The notes: generated by a model not told the origin, from the letters alone. Positions 1-12,147 are shown, counted from the first letter of the stretch. The stretch is DNA of 64,000 nt from Porites lobata (GCA_942486035.1 CALNXK010000386.1:189048-253047), one strand, 5' to 3'. Program-made: numbers and translations.

Positions 1-968
1 CAATTTTTAATTGCATATATCTCGGAGATACTTGCTTCAATTGAGCTGAAACTTCATAGTATGTTTATTTGGTTCATATTAAACACATTTCAATAGAATT
101 TTAACTAAAATAAAAAAGGTCGAAATTTTGGTTCATTTGACCTTTAAGCCATGCACACGCTACAACATAATTTTATAATTATGGAAAAGGATTCCACTTC
201 TAATATCATCATTTACTAGTCTTTTAAAATTTTCACTTCAATTTGAACATTCTTTTTTTTTTTTTTTTTTTTCAAAACGGATCAATATACTGAGACACCA
301 CTACTTTGATCAAACTACATAGAATCTTGCTTACCCATATTGTTTGGAGTAGGTGTGCAAATCTTAAATATGAAACACCACATGAAGACCAAAGAAAAAA
401 TTGCTTCACAACATAACGCTTCTTGTTCATATATTACATTGAAGAAAACAATACCACACAACAATTTTTTGCAATATTCAATGATTGATAATCCTCAACA
501 CGCACATTCACCTAAGCTCGCCATAGAGGCGGGGCAGGTTAGTGTCTCCTAAACCTCTAAGATGTAATGGGATAGGCCAGTTTCGAATATCAAAATTCAC
601 ACTTAACTCCTGAGGCTTAGCGGAATTGAAACAAAAGAAATGAATAATTTTTCACTGAATCTCATAGCATGTTTACTCATGAATCTCGGTGGCAAGTATG
701 AATTTTAATGGTTCGGAACTGGTCTCTTTGCATGCGCACTTAATTAATAATAAATCAACCTCGTTCCTAGGGTGTTTATTTCAGTCGCCATGCCAAGTCT
801 CGCGAGACGTACAAGAGCATGATAACGAGGTTACTGATAACTAATTTGTGAGTAGTAAACATAAAGCACAAATGATAATGCCATTTGAAATTTAATCAGC
901 GATGTAGTTAGAGTGATTTAACTGAGCCCGTGAAATAGATAGTAGAATACTACGCACTATTAGTATGT
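1..968. other. Intergenic, no gene seen
   Basis: AT-rich sequence with a poly-T run at about 251-272. No ORF has family character and no splice-consistent exon chain was recognised. Confidence 0.5.
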
Positions 969-1080
969 GTAATCAAATGGTGGCGAGTGAAATTAGGGAA
1001 TAATTTCACGCGCGTTATGTCCAGATCCTTATAATTTCCCTCGCCTAAAGGCTAATTTCACGAGTATACCATTAGATTAC
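969..1080. repeat. Small inverted-terminal-repeat element (MITE-like)
   Basis: The stretch begins GTAATCAAATGGT and ends with the near reverse complement (ACCATTAGATTAC). The similarity runs inward through the GTGAAATTAG segments, so it can fold back on itself. It encodes nothing. The terminal match supports a non-autonomous element, but the superfamily is not assigned. Confidence 0.5.
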
Positions 1081-1084
1081 CTAT

Positions 1085-1452
1085 TAATATCATGGGTGAC
1101 GAATTACGTTAGCAATCTTGGATTTTTGACATCTTTATCCTGGATCATATCGATCGAGAACTCCACTCTCTCAAATGTTTAGACCTTAAAATTGGGCTTG
1201 TAAAGTTCAGAATTTTTCAGACTTTTTCGGCAAAATACCTGTTAGAGTCCTTCTCGATGTTCTCTTTTGTGTTCAGGTTTTCTAAAGCGTCTTTTTGTTC
1301 CCTGACATCTTCATTCATGACTTCGTCGCCATCTTGACACTGAGACGCACGGCAGGTTGCCATGGCAATTTTGTAATTTCACATGTGAAATTACAAATTA
1401 TCGCTGAAATTTCGCGCCAAAATTAAGGAGTAATTCGTCACCTATGATATTA
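1085..1452. repeat. MITE-like element, 368 bp
   Basis: The left end TAATATCATGGGTGACGAAT and the reverse complement of the right end TAATATCATAGGTGACGAAT match over about 23 bp with one mismatch. It lies almost directly after the 969-1080 element. No clear target duplication was found and there is no coding capacity. Confidence 0.6.
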
Positions 1453-2361
1453 TGCATTTAATTCTTGTGTGTATTTGTAGTTACTTTGCACTAGTTGTTA
1501 TTAACTGTTTCACGGAGCCAAGTAAAACCGCTCTAAAAGCCTGGTCACGACTATGCTTGGTTATTGCAATTGGTGTGATATTGACACATTTTTATTGGGG
1601 CTTTTTAAGCCTTGCTCTGAACTATGATGATTTCATACATTTTGGTTAATCTCATTTCAAACTTGAAGGATAAAATGAAACCTGATTACCGTATATCCTC
1701 GGTCAGAAAGGCTTATTTGTTTATCCATACAGAGTAAATTCGTCACTTGTTTGCCAGTGAATTGGCTTCACATCTACATCTTATTACGTCGGTAAAGTCG
1801 ATTAGACATTACACCAACTTTCTTGTTATATAAACAGGCAAAAATTAAAAAAAACAGCAACAAAGTCATAAATATGGTTATTTGAGAAAGGACGAAATAT
1901 TTTGCAATCAATCATATGAAACACACTTCCAAACCAAGCCTTAAACAGTCATGACCTCATGCTTAAACAAGCTCAGTTACTTTTGAATAAAATACTGCAG
2001 ACAATATATAAAACTGAATATATAGCAAAATAAACACACTAAAAGTCTGTTCACAACGCTCCTGGTTTCTCTTGTACATTAATGAGACGAACGCAGCAAG
2101 CCTTTTGCTCCTCACAATTAAATAAACGTCAAATCATTTAACATGTCCATGGAGTAAACGTTTGAGAAATCAGGGGAGGCTGTACGTGAAAAGTGAAACC
2201 TGAACTTCTACAAATCATACGCTCTAAGATCAAACGCAGCAAACTAAAAAAGCATTTCACTGAGGCGTTACATGTTTCAAAACAATGAGGGAGGAAATAA
2301 ATTATTTCTTTAAAAATTCTTTTTTATTGTATGCCTAATTCTGCCTTGTTCAGTAATGCTT
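1453..2361. other. Intergenic, no gene seen
   Basis: AT-rich. A 65-codon open frame at 1452-1649 starts at the MITE edge and shows no recognisable family, so it is treated as chance. Confidence 0.45.
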
Positions 2362-4243
2362 AAGGTGGCTCCCTACAGTAAATTGGCCGTGCGCAGCGTG
2401 AGCACTAGTATGGCGCGAGCTTTAAAATCCGCGCGACGTCCACGCAAAAATCAAAACAAACATGGCCTCTCAGGTTCGAAATATTCCACCCAAAAAAACT
2501 TTATTAACTTTCTGCTGAAGCTCATTGTGCAAAAAGTTTGATTAGAGTAGGTCAAACATCTATGAGAGGGGACAATGTTACACCGGTTACAATTCACTTT
2601 CGATCTCCATAAGAGTAAATTGTATGTAAAAACAAAGCAGAAATTTAAATTCCAAAGACATCAATTCTTTCGCTTCAAAAGTAGACAAACGTTAAATAGT
2701 CGAAGTAAATGGTGACTGGAAACTTTACTTAGAAAACAAAGAAGTAAGTACACTAACCCAGAAGGAAGTAATGTTGCTGTTTCTGGCCTTTGGTTCACGG
2801 TCAGTGGAAAGATCTGAAAGATCGAGCCAATTCCCGAACAAACACTGAAGATTGTCTTCACTGGCGGAGCTCCTAAGTCACTTTATTTCTCTTATATTTG
2901 ATTTGATTTAAGTAATTCTAGAAGTGGCTTTAAGACAAGATAACAGGGAGTGTAATTTTTTTTGTTTTGCCGACTCTATCACATTGTTTAAAAAACTTAT
3001 CAGAAAATAGGTTTCCCACTTAACTTGCATCCTAATCGAAGGAACTTTTCCATCGACGAACCAACATCCTTTTATTTTTTCTTGTTTCAAACGTCCTTCA
3101 ACGCACATGTAAGATGCACTAGAAAATGCTTTTGCACAACGAGGAATAATTTTTACTCACAGATTGACCCTTGACGAAAGCAATAGTTGTCCGTCGAGAC
3201 CTACGGACTCTTACGTGTAGCTGAGGACATGATGTACGATTTATAGATCGGCGCCATCTTCTACAGCAGACTTTTAAAGAAAAACTGCTCTGTTGAAATT
3301 ATCCCTAAAGAAGAACAAGGTTGAAAAAGTATCCGGAAGTGGGCTGACACTTGAAGATCTGCAAACAGTGTACAGCAGATTAGGAAATGAAGGGCTTATT
3401 GCTATCCTCGCACAACCACAGTCTTCATCTCCGACGATCACCATCCTCACGAGTGACCACCACCGTCCGAATTTTAGCTACAATAGTCAAGTACTTCGAA
3501 GAAAACATCCTGTGTTAGGTATAAAATTGAATCCGCTATCTCTCCTTTTTCAACTGGCGAGACTCACCGTAATAATACTAATAAACGGCTTCAAAACAAT
3601 GGCTTTCGTACTCTTCAAAGAAACCACATGTTTTCAGTAGCTTTGTGCATTATGCGCATGCGGGCGTGATGGCTCGCGCGCGCATTTTGCTCACACGACC
3701 CCGAACCACGCGTGTTTTTCGGATTTTTGTGACGTCAGCGCAGTTACTTAACCGAGAATTTCTCGCGTTTCCTTCGTTAAATTTTTTTAAAAATCGCCTC
3801 ATTTCTTAACAGTCGCAGTCCCTTTGTGCTGTCATTTTTTTTGTCAAAATCTGTAAGAGCTAAACTCCTCTATTAAGAAAAATTACAAATTTCAAAATAC
3901 TGGCAAAACCTTCTTAACGACCCCATGTTTTTTCCACTTTAAAATGTTAAGCAATATCGTTAATATAAAGTGGCAAAGTTTAAAGACAATTCACCGCGGA
4001 AAATTAGAAATATTAAGGAAAAATGGGCAAAAATGACAAAATTATTGCCTGTTTAAGGATGCGATGTTTCCATGGCAACGGCCTTAATCCAGAAAATGAA
4101 ACTTGATAAAGGAGCCTTCTTATATGGGTAACCCTAGCGGTAAATCTCGTGAACAAAATCGCAAAGACAAAGCAACTAGATTTCCTTATGTACCGTATGC
4201 TTGATAGCTAGGATTATTAGTAAATACTCTAGGGAGCCATCTT
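2362..4243. mobile_element. Possible 1.9-kb TIR element
   Basis: The left end AAGGTGGCTCCCTACAGTA at 2362-2380 is matched by the reverse complement of the right end, AAGATGGCTCCCTAGAGTA, at 4225-4243 (2 mismatches in 19). The left side is preceded by TTAA overlapping the terminus, but no matching right-hand duplication is visible. The inside holds the exon-like stretch at 3293-3517 and GC-rich subterminal sequence near 3640-3740. Size and ends are inferred from the terminal match only. Confidence 0.4.
3293..3517 (+). pseudogene. Exon-like coding fragment, function unknown
   Basis: An open frame from about 3293 reads through a protein-like stretch (KVSGSGLTLEDLQTVYSRLG, then GLIAILAQP) and meets a plausible splice donor, TTAG|GTATAA, after 3517. 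Downstream the frame soon becomes low quality. The motif resembles the N-terminal region of repetitive, transposon-associated proteins in cnidarians, but I cannot name the family and no partner exon was found. It lies inside the putative TIR element at 2362-4243, so it may be a gene fragment carried by that element. Confidence 0.3.
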
Positions 4244-4449
4244 ACAAAGGGAACAGCAGTGGTTTACTCGCGCCTCCCCCGCATAAAACAGTGATTGTCC
4301 CGGAGTATTCAGTTCCAAAAGGATTTACAAATAATGCATTTCCCCTTTTAAAATAATATTGGTTGAAAAGTGATAATCAAAAGCAGCCAAAATAACAAAG
4401 GTTGGACAGACATAGTTAAGCAAATACTCTGTGCAATGAGTAATGTCAC

Positions 4450-5165
4450 CCCTTTCCACTAAAGGATGAAACGACGGACAAAAACAATTGCCGACCTGTC
4501 AGTTTCCTCCCCAAAATCTTCACACTGTTGGAAAAAGTGATGTTTGATCAACTGTACACATGCTGTACACACACCATTTTCTCACCTAATATGTCTTGCT
4601 TTCTCAAGGGACACTCTTGCGCTATGGACGAAATTTCTTTGGCCTAGCTGCCATCCAGCTATCAAAGGCTTTCGCCAGACTGATTTGCCATAATTTACTC
4701 CTTGCAAATTTAAAGCATATGGCGTACAAAAGCCAGCCCTTCAATTTATAAAATCATGTCTGCATGACAGCAAACAATTGCAAAGGGTAAAATGCAATGA
4801 CACATGCTCTAACTGGTTATGATTCTACGCTGTGGTGTCCTTCAAAGAAGTCTTCTCAATCCCTCATTGTTTAACTTCTTTGTGAATAACATGAACCAAT
4901 CCGTTACCGTCTCCTCACTACACCTCTACGCTGACGACACTACCCAACTGTGCTTCAAGGCACTTTAAATAAAGACATAAAACGTATTTTTTCCTGGCTT
5001 AACCACAATTATCTTAAGGCCTATGGCGACAAGGTGCAAGTGATATGATCCTTGGATACTCTTTGCACTATTTTGACATGGAGTTTGATGACATCTCCAT
5101 CAGTCTCAAAGAACACTTAACTATTCTTGGAGTACACTTAGGATCAGTTTTCTTTCAAATAGCAT
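4450..5165 (+). pseudogene. Decayed LINE reverse transcriptase fragment
   Basis: Reading across frames on the plus strand recovers the order of a non-LTR retrotransposon RT domain: a NCRPVSFLPKIFTLLEK segment near 4487 (the RPVS block), an LSKAFARL remnant near 4655, a LYADDTTQLC catalytic box near 4920, and a LTILGVHLG thumb-side motif near 5120. Several stops and frameshifts separate these pieces, so no protein can be made. Both ends are indistinct. It is probably a CR1/L2-like or Jockey-like copy, but the clade is not determined. Confidence 0.6.
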
Positions 5166-6126
5166 ATAAATGTGTTGCTAAAAAGTATACGCTAAGAAAA
5201 GATAAGAGCTATTAATATAATATACATGTACAAAAGATGGGGCTACAATAACGGCTTACTACTGATCCACTTGTTTGGTGATTTTCCGTTGAGGAGTAAA
5301 CGGAAAATCAACAGGAAACTTTAATATTTACCAGGCAAAATTTACTCTTGTTACTCTGCAGTTCTCTACAGTTGCATGTCCTTAAATTTCGATATGACTG
5401 AAATCTGAACTTTCTTTCAAAATTATGAAAACAAAAACAAAGGACATTGTTACTCACTAGTCAGCCTCGTACGCAAAGTCCCACCCCGCAAGGCCCTTTC
5501 AGGGCTTAAAAAAACTACATCACTGCCAAGCGACACCAATGACTACGTAAACGCTAATTCGCTAAATTTCACACCAGAAAGAAACCGCTGCTCGAGGGGA
5601 AGCAAACTGAAGTCCTTTCTGTGTTACACACGCATGGTTTCTTTGACATCACTGAAACACTTTTTGCGACCCTGTAAATATAGAAACATTTGATGCATTA
5701 ACACACGCAAGTCTTCACACTCTTTGAAAGGCTTCCAGTCCAAAGGGACACCCTGTTCAAGACGCGTAATAGTGAAATTGTATACCCTGTTTAAGACTTA
5801 AGACCTTAAAAACCATACCCTGTTCAGTGGCACATACCCGTATAGGCCAAATATGGGAGTGCCCCCCCGGCCCTTTGTGATCGGCAACATTGTTGAACTC
5901 TTCTCTGATTCTATGCATCTTTATTTGCCAGTAATTTCCATAATTTTGCAACTTTCGAATTCTCTTCTTGAGACCTTAAAAATACGTAGTAAGAAAAAAT
6001 GATATGTTTCTACTTACGCCTTAATTTAATGATTTGCATCAAACTGAATCGTAACGTCGTCGCCAATCAGCACAAATGGAGCCCAGTACTTTGGGGCAGA
6101 AAAGTTTTCCGAGTCCCGGAGACATT
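5166..6126. other. Intergenic
   Basis: No supported gene. There is a short hairpin at about 5280-5309 (11-bp arms reading GATTTTCCGTT). The rest shows no coding character. Confidence 0.45.
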
Positions 6127-7875
6127 TCATGCCTGCTGAAGAGCATGACTAGCACTTTCGCTGGCTCTCAGGTGTTGGTAGAAACTTTCCAGAAACTCCA
6201 TGGTGGCTTTGTCATCGATTGCCCAGAGTGACACTAGCACAGAACGAGCACCAACAAACAAGAAGGCCCGCGCCATACCGACGACGCCCTCGGAGTTAAC
6301 TTCTCCTTTACCACTATGAGAACAACTGAGCACAACCAGCCTCGCTGTCAACTCAGTAGCTTGTATATCAGACATCTTCAAAATATAATCCTCCTCCATA
6401 GGAATAGGATTCTTTGATTTCCAACTGGGGTTTTTTATCCAAGGCAATTTCACCAGTCTCCTTTCTTCCGTGGGCTGCAATGTGAACTAAAGCGACTGGC
6501 TCTATTCTTTTAAGCACCTCCTGTTTTGTTGCAGCTTCTCCTGTAAGTGGTTGGCCGTTTAGGATTCCTCCAATCATCTCTACCTCCTTTTTTGCGTAAT
6601 TAAGTTATGTATAAATGGGCTTATCCCGTTTATCTGTAACTTTCTAAAGACTTGGATCTCCAACAAGCAGGACTCCATCTTTAGCGTGGTGATCAGCTGC
6701 AGAATCAGTGATCAGTTTTAAAATTGCTAGCGAGGGAACAGTACGGATCCTTAAAGATTCACTTAGGGCTGCCCATGGAGCTAAAGACAAAGCACCATCA
6801 GGGACTACAATAAGTTCGTCACAATTAAGCAAGTCTTCAATGGGACCAACAACAACATCATACAGTGGCTGTAACCAGTCAGTATTCCTACGTGACGGCT
6901 CCAATATTCGCTCATCGCCTCGAGTATTGGGAGCTGGATTGTCGTTTACCTTTTCCACTGACCGATTCTCGCATATTACATTGACCCCAGCCCCAATTTT
7001 TTTCAAAGAAGCTTCCAAAAGAGGCAGCAAATGAATCTTCTTCATGTACATTTTCCATTGTTAACTTTGCTTGCCTGAATACAGCGTTGCTTTCCTATCC
7101 CAATACCCATGAATTAATTGTTTCATTTGTATTGCAAGAAAAGCTGTCAAAGTAGATGTTTTTCTTGAGATGTTTGTAACCTCTTCTTCAGGTTTATTGC
7201 ACCTGTGTGGAAATGATGGGAAACCATATTTTATTTCCAAGGCGTCTTGCAAGGCTTGTGCTCTTCCTTCCTCAGCAGCGTAAAGGGCCTCGTTCGTCTT
7301 TTGAAGCATTATAAGAACTTGCCATAAATAGGTGTAGGCATTTGTCCAAACCGTACGATAACGTATTTTCCAGACATCTTTGGAAATGAGACTGCCTCTA
7401 ATAGTGTTATGAGTTTCTACGCTCAATCTAAAATGAGCTAAAGATTAATTCAAAGAATCTAAATTTAAATAAGAGATGCCTAGATTGTAATAGGCTTGTC
7501 CTTCTCCGGCCCAGTCGCCGACGTCCTTGGCTATGCTAAGGTCTTTCTCGTGGTACTCTATTGCTCGTTGGAAGTCGCCGAGAGAGTGATAAGCATTGCC
7601 GAGATTGCAATAGGCACGTCCTTCTCCGGCCCTGTCTCCGAGGTCCTTGGCAATGCTAAGGTCTTTCTCGTGGTACTCTATTGCTCGTTGGAAGTCGCCG
7701 AGGTTTCGATAAGCATTGCCGAGATTGCCATAGGCACGTCCTTCTTCAAACCTGCTGTTATTTTGCTTGGCTTCTAAAAGACGCTTCGTAAGATTTTCAA
7801 GTCGTTTTATTATCCTCTGTGTCATTCTTAAATCTTAATATTGCAAGTGTGATTGCTTCTTGAAGGTAATAAGCC
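6127..7875 (-). pseudogene. TPR-CHAT protein, frameshifted
   Basis: The reading runs 7875 to 6127 on the minus strand. A polypyrimidine tract ending in AG just upstream of 7875 looks like a splice acceptor. The first part (7825-7445) has 40-residue tetratricopeptide repeats of the LGN/GPSM2-like type (NLGNAYRNLGDFQRAIEYHE, repeated). A linker with EEGRAQALQDAL follows. Then comes the CHAT domain: LIVVPDGALSLAPWAAL near 6800, VALVHIAAHGR with the catalytic His near 6490, LVVLSCSHSGKG with the catalytic Cys near 6320, and GARSVLVSLWAIDD near 6220. CHAT is a caspase-like cysteine peptidase fold, and the TPRs are protein-binding. Both catalytic residues survive, but the pieces lie in at least four frames (breaks near 7430, 7055, 6580-6640 and 6450-6470), with part of the CHAT domain missing near 6600. 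One or two breaks could be introns or sequencing errors; together they suggest a pseudogene. The bacterial-like TPR-CHAT combination is abundant in anthozoan genomes. Confidence 0.8.
7496..7740 (-). repeat. 120-bp internal repeat encoding TPR units
   Basis: Two consecutive 120-bp units (about 7500-7620 and 7621-7740) are almost identical in DNA, including a block of about 40 bp with no mismatch at 7532 and 7652. Each unit encodes one 40-residue TPR. The silent positions are conserved too, which points to recent tandem duplication or conversion rather than selection on protein alone. Confidence 0.75.
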
Positions 7876-9558
7876 TAGAGAAAAAAAATTGTTATGAAAG
7901 CAATCATAAAACACGTAAGAAAATAAGAAAAGAAAAAAAGGTTTTTCTTTCATGGACTAATTAACAATTACCTAAATAAACCCCAACACCTATACCGCCG
8001 CGCAACCCCCCCCCCCCGACCCCCCTCACTCTTCTCATGCTTAGTGGACAATTTTCAAAGGTGTTCCCAAAATTCCTGTCGGACCTAACCGAACTAGTCT
8101 TTTCCATTTTATTTCTAACCGAATTTCCTGAAGTTTAAGCGAAATAGAAGGCGCCCATCATTTTTCTCACACGAAAATAAACATCGTTCAAAATTCTGCC
8201 TGGACCTATAGCTTTTATTTCCATTTCATATTTTACCGGTGAAAAACATTGTTCGCTCTTGTGATTGCCTAGAACTTATCTGCATGTGAAAATGTACTAA
8301 ATTACTTTTTAGTGGGTATATCTCAGTATGTGTATGCTGCATTTTTGAAAACGTCACCTCCCAACAGTTTTTATTCGGCCAAGAACTACCTTCAAAATAG
8401 CCATTATAAAGACTAAGACTGAAAGCAATGCTTTTTTCCTCTTTTCCTGGTGGTTTCTTGGTGTTGCAGATCATCAAATGACGTCACGTTTACCCTATTT
8501 TGTTCTATTCTATTTGTCACCATCAAGTTCGGTAAACGAATGCAAAAATTTCTGTCGGTTTGTGAGGACCGACAATGTACGGACAACGTTTGACTTAACA
8601 ATGTCAGAGTTCAATTTCAACTTGATTTCTATTGCTTAAAAAAGCTCATCGAAGTCTGAGGTGCTGACGTGAAGTCGATTCACTGTAGCTTTTAAGGACT
8701 CACATTTGACGGACGGGTATACGGATTGTTCGCCGTGATTTCGGCCTTTAAAGTCACTGCAAAGCTCAGAAACGAACATGGCTTTCAGGCAAAAGTTATC
8801 TAACAAAAACGTGATGTCCTACTCCTGGTCTTACCCTCCTCTTAACTGTCACTATAAAATGACTCTGGTTAGTCAGCAATTTTGGATTTTCAAAAAATTC
8901 AATGGTCAAAAAACGATTTTTATTTTGGAATTAACATGATTAAAAAATACATTGGTATCCTGCAGCTGCGCTTCGAAATGTATTGTCAATTCATCAATAT
9001 CCCAATAGGTTTTAAAAAGAAAACGAAACAAAAAAAAATAATGAATACAGTTATGACTGTTGACAGGCTGAAAAGTTTAGAATTGAAAAACTTCTTTTAT
9101 TGATTTCTTTTTCTAGAAATCAAAATCATTTTTGAAAATTATAAAACTGCCAGTTTTCATTATTATTATTATTATTATTATTATGGCATTGGCATTGACA
9201 AAAAGCAGCAACTTTATATAATCAAGAAAATGATAATTATAGCCATTAGAGCAACATATTACATCTTTTGTTGTAGAAATAGGAAACTGGGATAGCCCAG
9301 ACTTAATGCAATTTTGATTTCTTTTTTTTGGGGGGGTGGGGGGATGGCTTTGTTTTTGTTTTTTGTTTTGTTTTGTTTTGTTTTTTGAATAATCCAATGT
9401 CAAGCAGCATCAGTAAATTGCCTATACGTAGTGGGATTTACAATTGTACATTCAAAAACACAAATAAAGTTTCCATTATTATTATTATCTCTTTTATCAC
9501 ATTCTTTGATGGTGTTCTTTTTGTCCATCAGCCGGGCGCCAACTATGCACCTAGAGCG
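7876..9558. other. Intergenic with low-complexity tracts
   Basis: Contains a poly-C tract near 8007-8035, an ATT microsatellite near 9160-9183 and a G-rich then TTTTG-rich tract at about 9325-9387. No gene is supported. Upstream exons of the TPR-CHAT gene, if any, were not identified here. Confidence 0.5.
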
Positions 9559-10110
9559 TCAGTCACTCAAGTCAATCATTCTGTTCATACACTGAGCACC
9601 TTTCTGAGGATTCGCGCAGATCCCAGCATGCAGATCTTTTGAATCTCTGTCATAGTAGCTCTCTCTGATACTTTCTTGATGTTTTCTACCATACCCTTCT
9701 TCACTGTACCAAGGGCACCAACAACTACTGGGATCAGTACGGTTTTCAAATGCCACATTCTCTGTACTTCTAGTTCTAGGTCTTTGTACTTGCTTTTTTT
9801 TTTCAGTTTCCTTCACTGCGATGTTTCTATCTGATGGAACAGTCATATCAATCAGTTTGCAGGTGGAACTCACTGAATCTTTAACGATGATGTCTGCTTT
9901 TTTCGCTGTTATAGTTCTATCAGTATTGACAGGCATGTCCCATATGATGGTGATATTGTTATCGTTATTGTGCATCACGGTCTCTGGCTCGTGTTCGTAC
10001 CATTTGTCTGTAATCTCTATATCATGATCTTTACAGATGCTCCAAGAGAGATATGCTGCGTTATTATTATTATTATTATTCATAACGAGCCGCACCGTCT
10101 TAGCAACCAA
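9559..10110 (-). pseudogene. LINE C-terminal region fragment
   Basis: A 183-codon frame on the minus strand contains IIWDMPVNTDRTITAKKADI and CKLIDMTVPSDRNIAVKETEK. This pair matches the conserved region after the reverse transcriptase in a group of metazoan non-LTR retrotransposons, where it follows the RT/maturase-like part. The RT itself is absent. The N-terminal run of seven Asn is a translated (AAT)n microsatellite at about 10063-10080. A frameshift near 9780 (after the KKKQ region) garbles the C-terminal third. It is a dead 3' fragment. Confidence 0.6.
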
Positions 10111-10127
10111 AAAAATTTTGTTTATCT

Positions 10128-10164
10128 AGCTGAGATAGGGGACTAAAAGTCCCCTATCTCAGCT
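10128..10164. repeat. Perfect 17-bp hairpin
   Basis: The 17-bp arm AGCTGAGATAGGGGACT at 10128-10144 is followed by a 3-base AAA loop and the exact reverse complement at 10148-10164. It sits just 5' of the LINE fragment and about 280 bp before a tandem array. It would form a very stable stem-loop; no function is evident. Confidence 0.9.
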
Positions 10165-10439
10165 GGATACTCAGAAGCTTGTAACATTCACTATTCCATT
10201 TATCTCTGATCATATTTCGCATCTAATACGATAGAGGCGTCAATTTTCGCGCCATCATGTCATCATTCTAGGGCGAGAAATTTAATTAAAGCGCGGCCTT
10301 CAACAAATGTACGGCTCAGGTTTCGGCTAAAATTATTCAGTGCCGTCAAAGAAAAAAATATATTATTAAGGTCTGCGTATAAAGTCGATCACATTGCCAA
10401 CACAGACAAAAACGCTTAAATATCTCCTACAAAATGAAC

Positions 10440-11220
10440 GGCTGAGTTTGTTTGTTCTACGGGTCAAACTGCTACTATATATCTCAGAGGCGCTCAGGCA
10501 TAATAATATGCTAGGACTTCTACCTGGATGAACCAGAAAGGATATAGAACAACTACCTATTTTTTATTTTTATTTTTACGGCTACAGGTCGAAATGCTAA
10601 ACGTGTTATATATCCTAGAAGCGCTCAGGCATAATAATAACCTGCCAGGACTTCTACCTGGATGAACCAGAAAGGATATACAACAACTGCCTAAATGTTT
10701 TTTTACGGCTACGGGTCGAAATGCTAAACGTGTTATATATTGCTCAGGCATTTTTACGACTGGATGAACCGGGTTAGAAGAACTACCTAATTGTTTTTTA
10801 AACGGGTTATATATCCTAAACGTGTTATATATCCAGGCATAATAATATGCCAGGACTTCTACCTGGATGAACCAGAAAGGATATAGAACAACTGCCTAAT
10901 TTTTTTTCACGGCTACGGGTTGAAAAGCTAAACGTGTTATATATCCTAGAAGCGCTCAGGCATAATAATAACATGCCAGGACTTCTACCTGGATGAACCA
11001 GAAAGGATATAGAACAACTACCTAATTTTTTTTACGGCTACGGGTTGAAATGCTAAACGTGTTATATATCCTAGAAGCGCTCAGGCATAATGATATCATG
11101 CCAGGACTTCTACCTGGATGAACCAGAAAGGATATAGAACAACTGCCTTTTTTTTCTACGCGTCGAAGTTCTAAACGCGTTATTCTTAGAAGCGCTCAGG
11201 CTTAATAATATGCCAGGTTT
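10440..11220. repeat. Seven-unit tandem array, about 120-bp period
   Basis: The sequence (gcgct)CAGGCATAATAATATGCC and the following CAGGACTTCTACCTGGATG block recur. The CAGGCA motif appears near 10495, 10626, 10745, 10834, 10957, 11082 and 11197, spaced 89-131 bp apart. Each full unit also carries CTAAACGTGTTATATATCCT and an A/T-run. Units vary by small indels and one is partly deleted (about 10745-10830). The two outer units merge into unique DNA. It is non-coding and resembles a small satellite or the core repeat of a non-autonomous element. Confidence 0.85.
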
Positions 11221-12100
11221 CCAGCGACTGATTTTAGCTGATTTTGCGTTGCGCAAGAATGGATAATTTACCCGACTTGTAAACAGATATTTCCTTCAGC
11301 CGATTGTGTCTCATGCAAGATAATGTCATGTCTGCGTTGTTTTGTTTCTACTGAAGTTTTATCAAAGAAAGCTTAAGCGAAAATAGGGAGATCGCAATTT
11401 ATACTCTTACGAACTATAAAGTAGGGCTGACCTGGAAGGCGCGTTGAATTGTGCCGCCATCCTTTAAAATATAATCTGGCTGCGTTTAGGGAGACAATTT
11501 CCTCTTCCATCCAGATTTACTTGGTATATGTGTTTGCGAGAATCTTCAGACAAAGAATTGGGTATACACTGATTCGACTGGCTTGGCGATACTAAGTGCT
11601 TAAGTCTACTTACCGATTACAACATGTTTTGGAAGTATTGAGAAGCGCGCCAAACGAGGTTGTCACAGCGTTCTCGAGCGAACACGGCGCGACCTGGATT
11701 GATAAAATTACCATTACATGCAGCTATTATGCCAGCGATTTCTCTTTTCGTCGCATGGTGAATAGTTTGTGAGCACATCCTCGACTCTCGAAACATTTGT
11801 CTTGCGCCGCTATAGAAGTTGCTTCTCCCGCGAACCATAGGTAGATTTCCCGCTTAACATAATGTTTGATAATTTATGCAAAAGTTGACCTCGTGAAAGT
11901 CAGCAGTGCATTAATCGACTCAAAAATAAACAGACTTCCTACAGGGTTTTGAACACGGTTTTAATTAAAGTACTTTACGAGCGCTGCGGTAGTTGACCGC
12001 AAAAGTGTTACGGTGATGGGTACTCAACTGGATGATTACGTCACTTCATAGCAACCAGACGGTACGAATTTTTTAACTTCCGGAGCGCTGAGGCTCGTAG
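11221..12100. other. Intergenic
   Basis: No gene is supported. A 73-codon minus-strand frame at 11617-11838 has no recognisable family and no splice context. Confidence 0.45.
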
Positions 12101-12102
12101 TG

Positions 12103-12147
<45 letters not shown>

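Noticed and set aside
7992..8035. Poly-C tract as a regulatory G-quadruplex
   Set aside because: Simple repeat without supporting context.
10440..11220. CRISPR-like spaced repeats
   Set aside because: Units are whole 120-bp tandem copies with no unique spacers, and the organism is a eukaryote.
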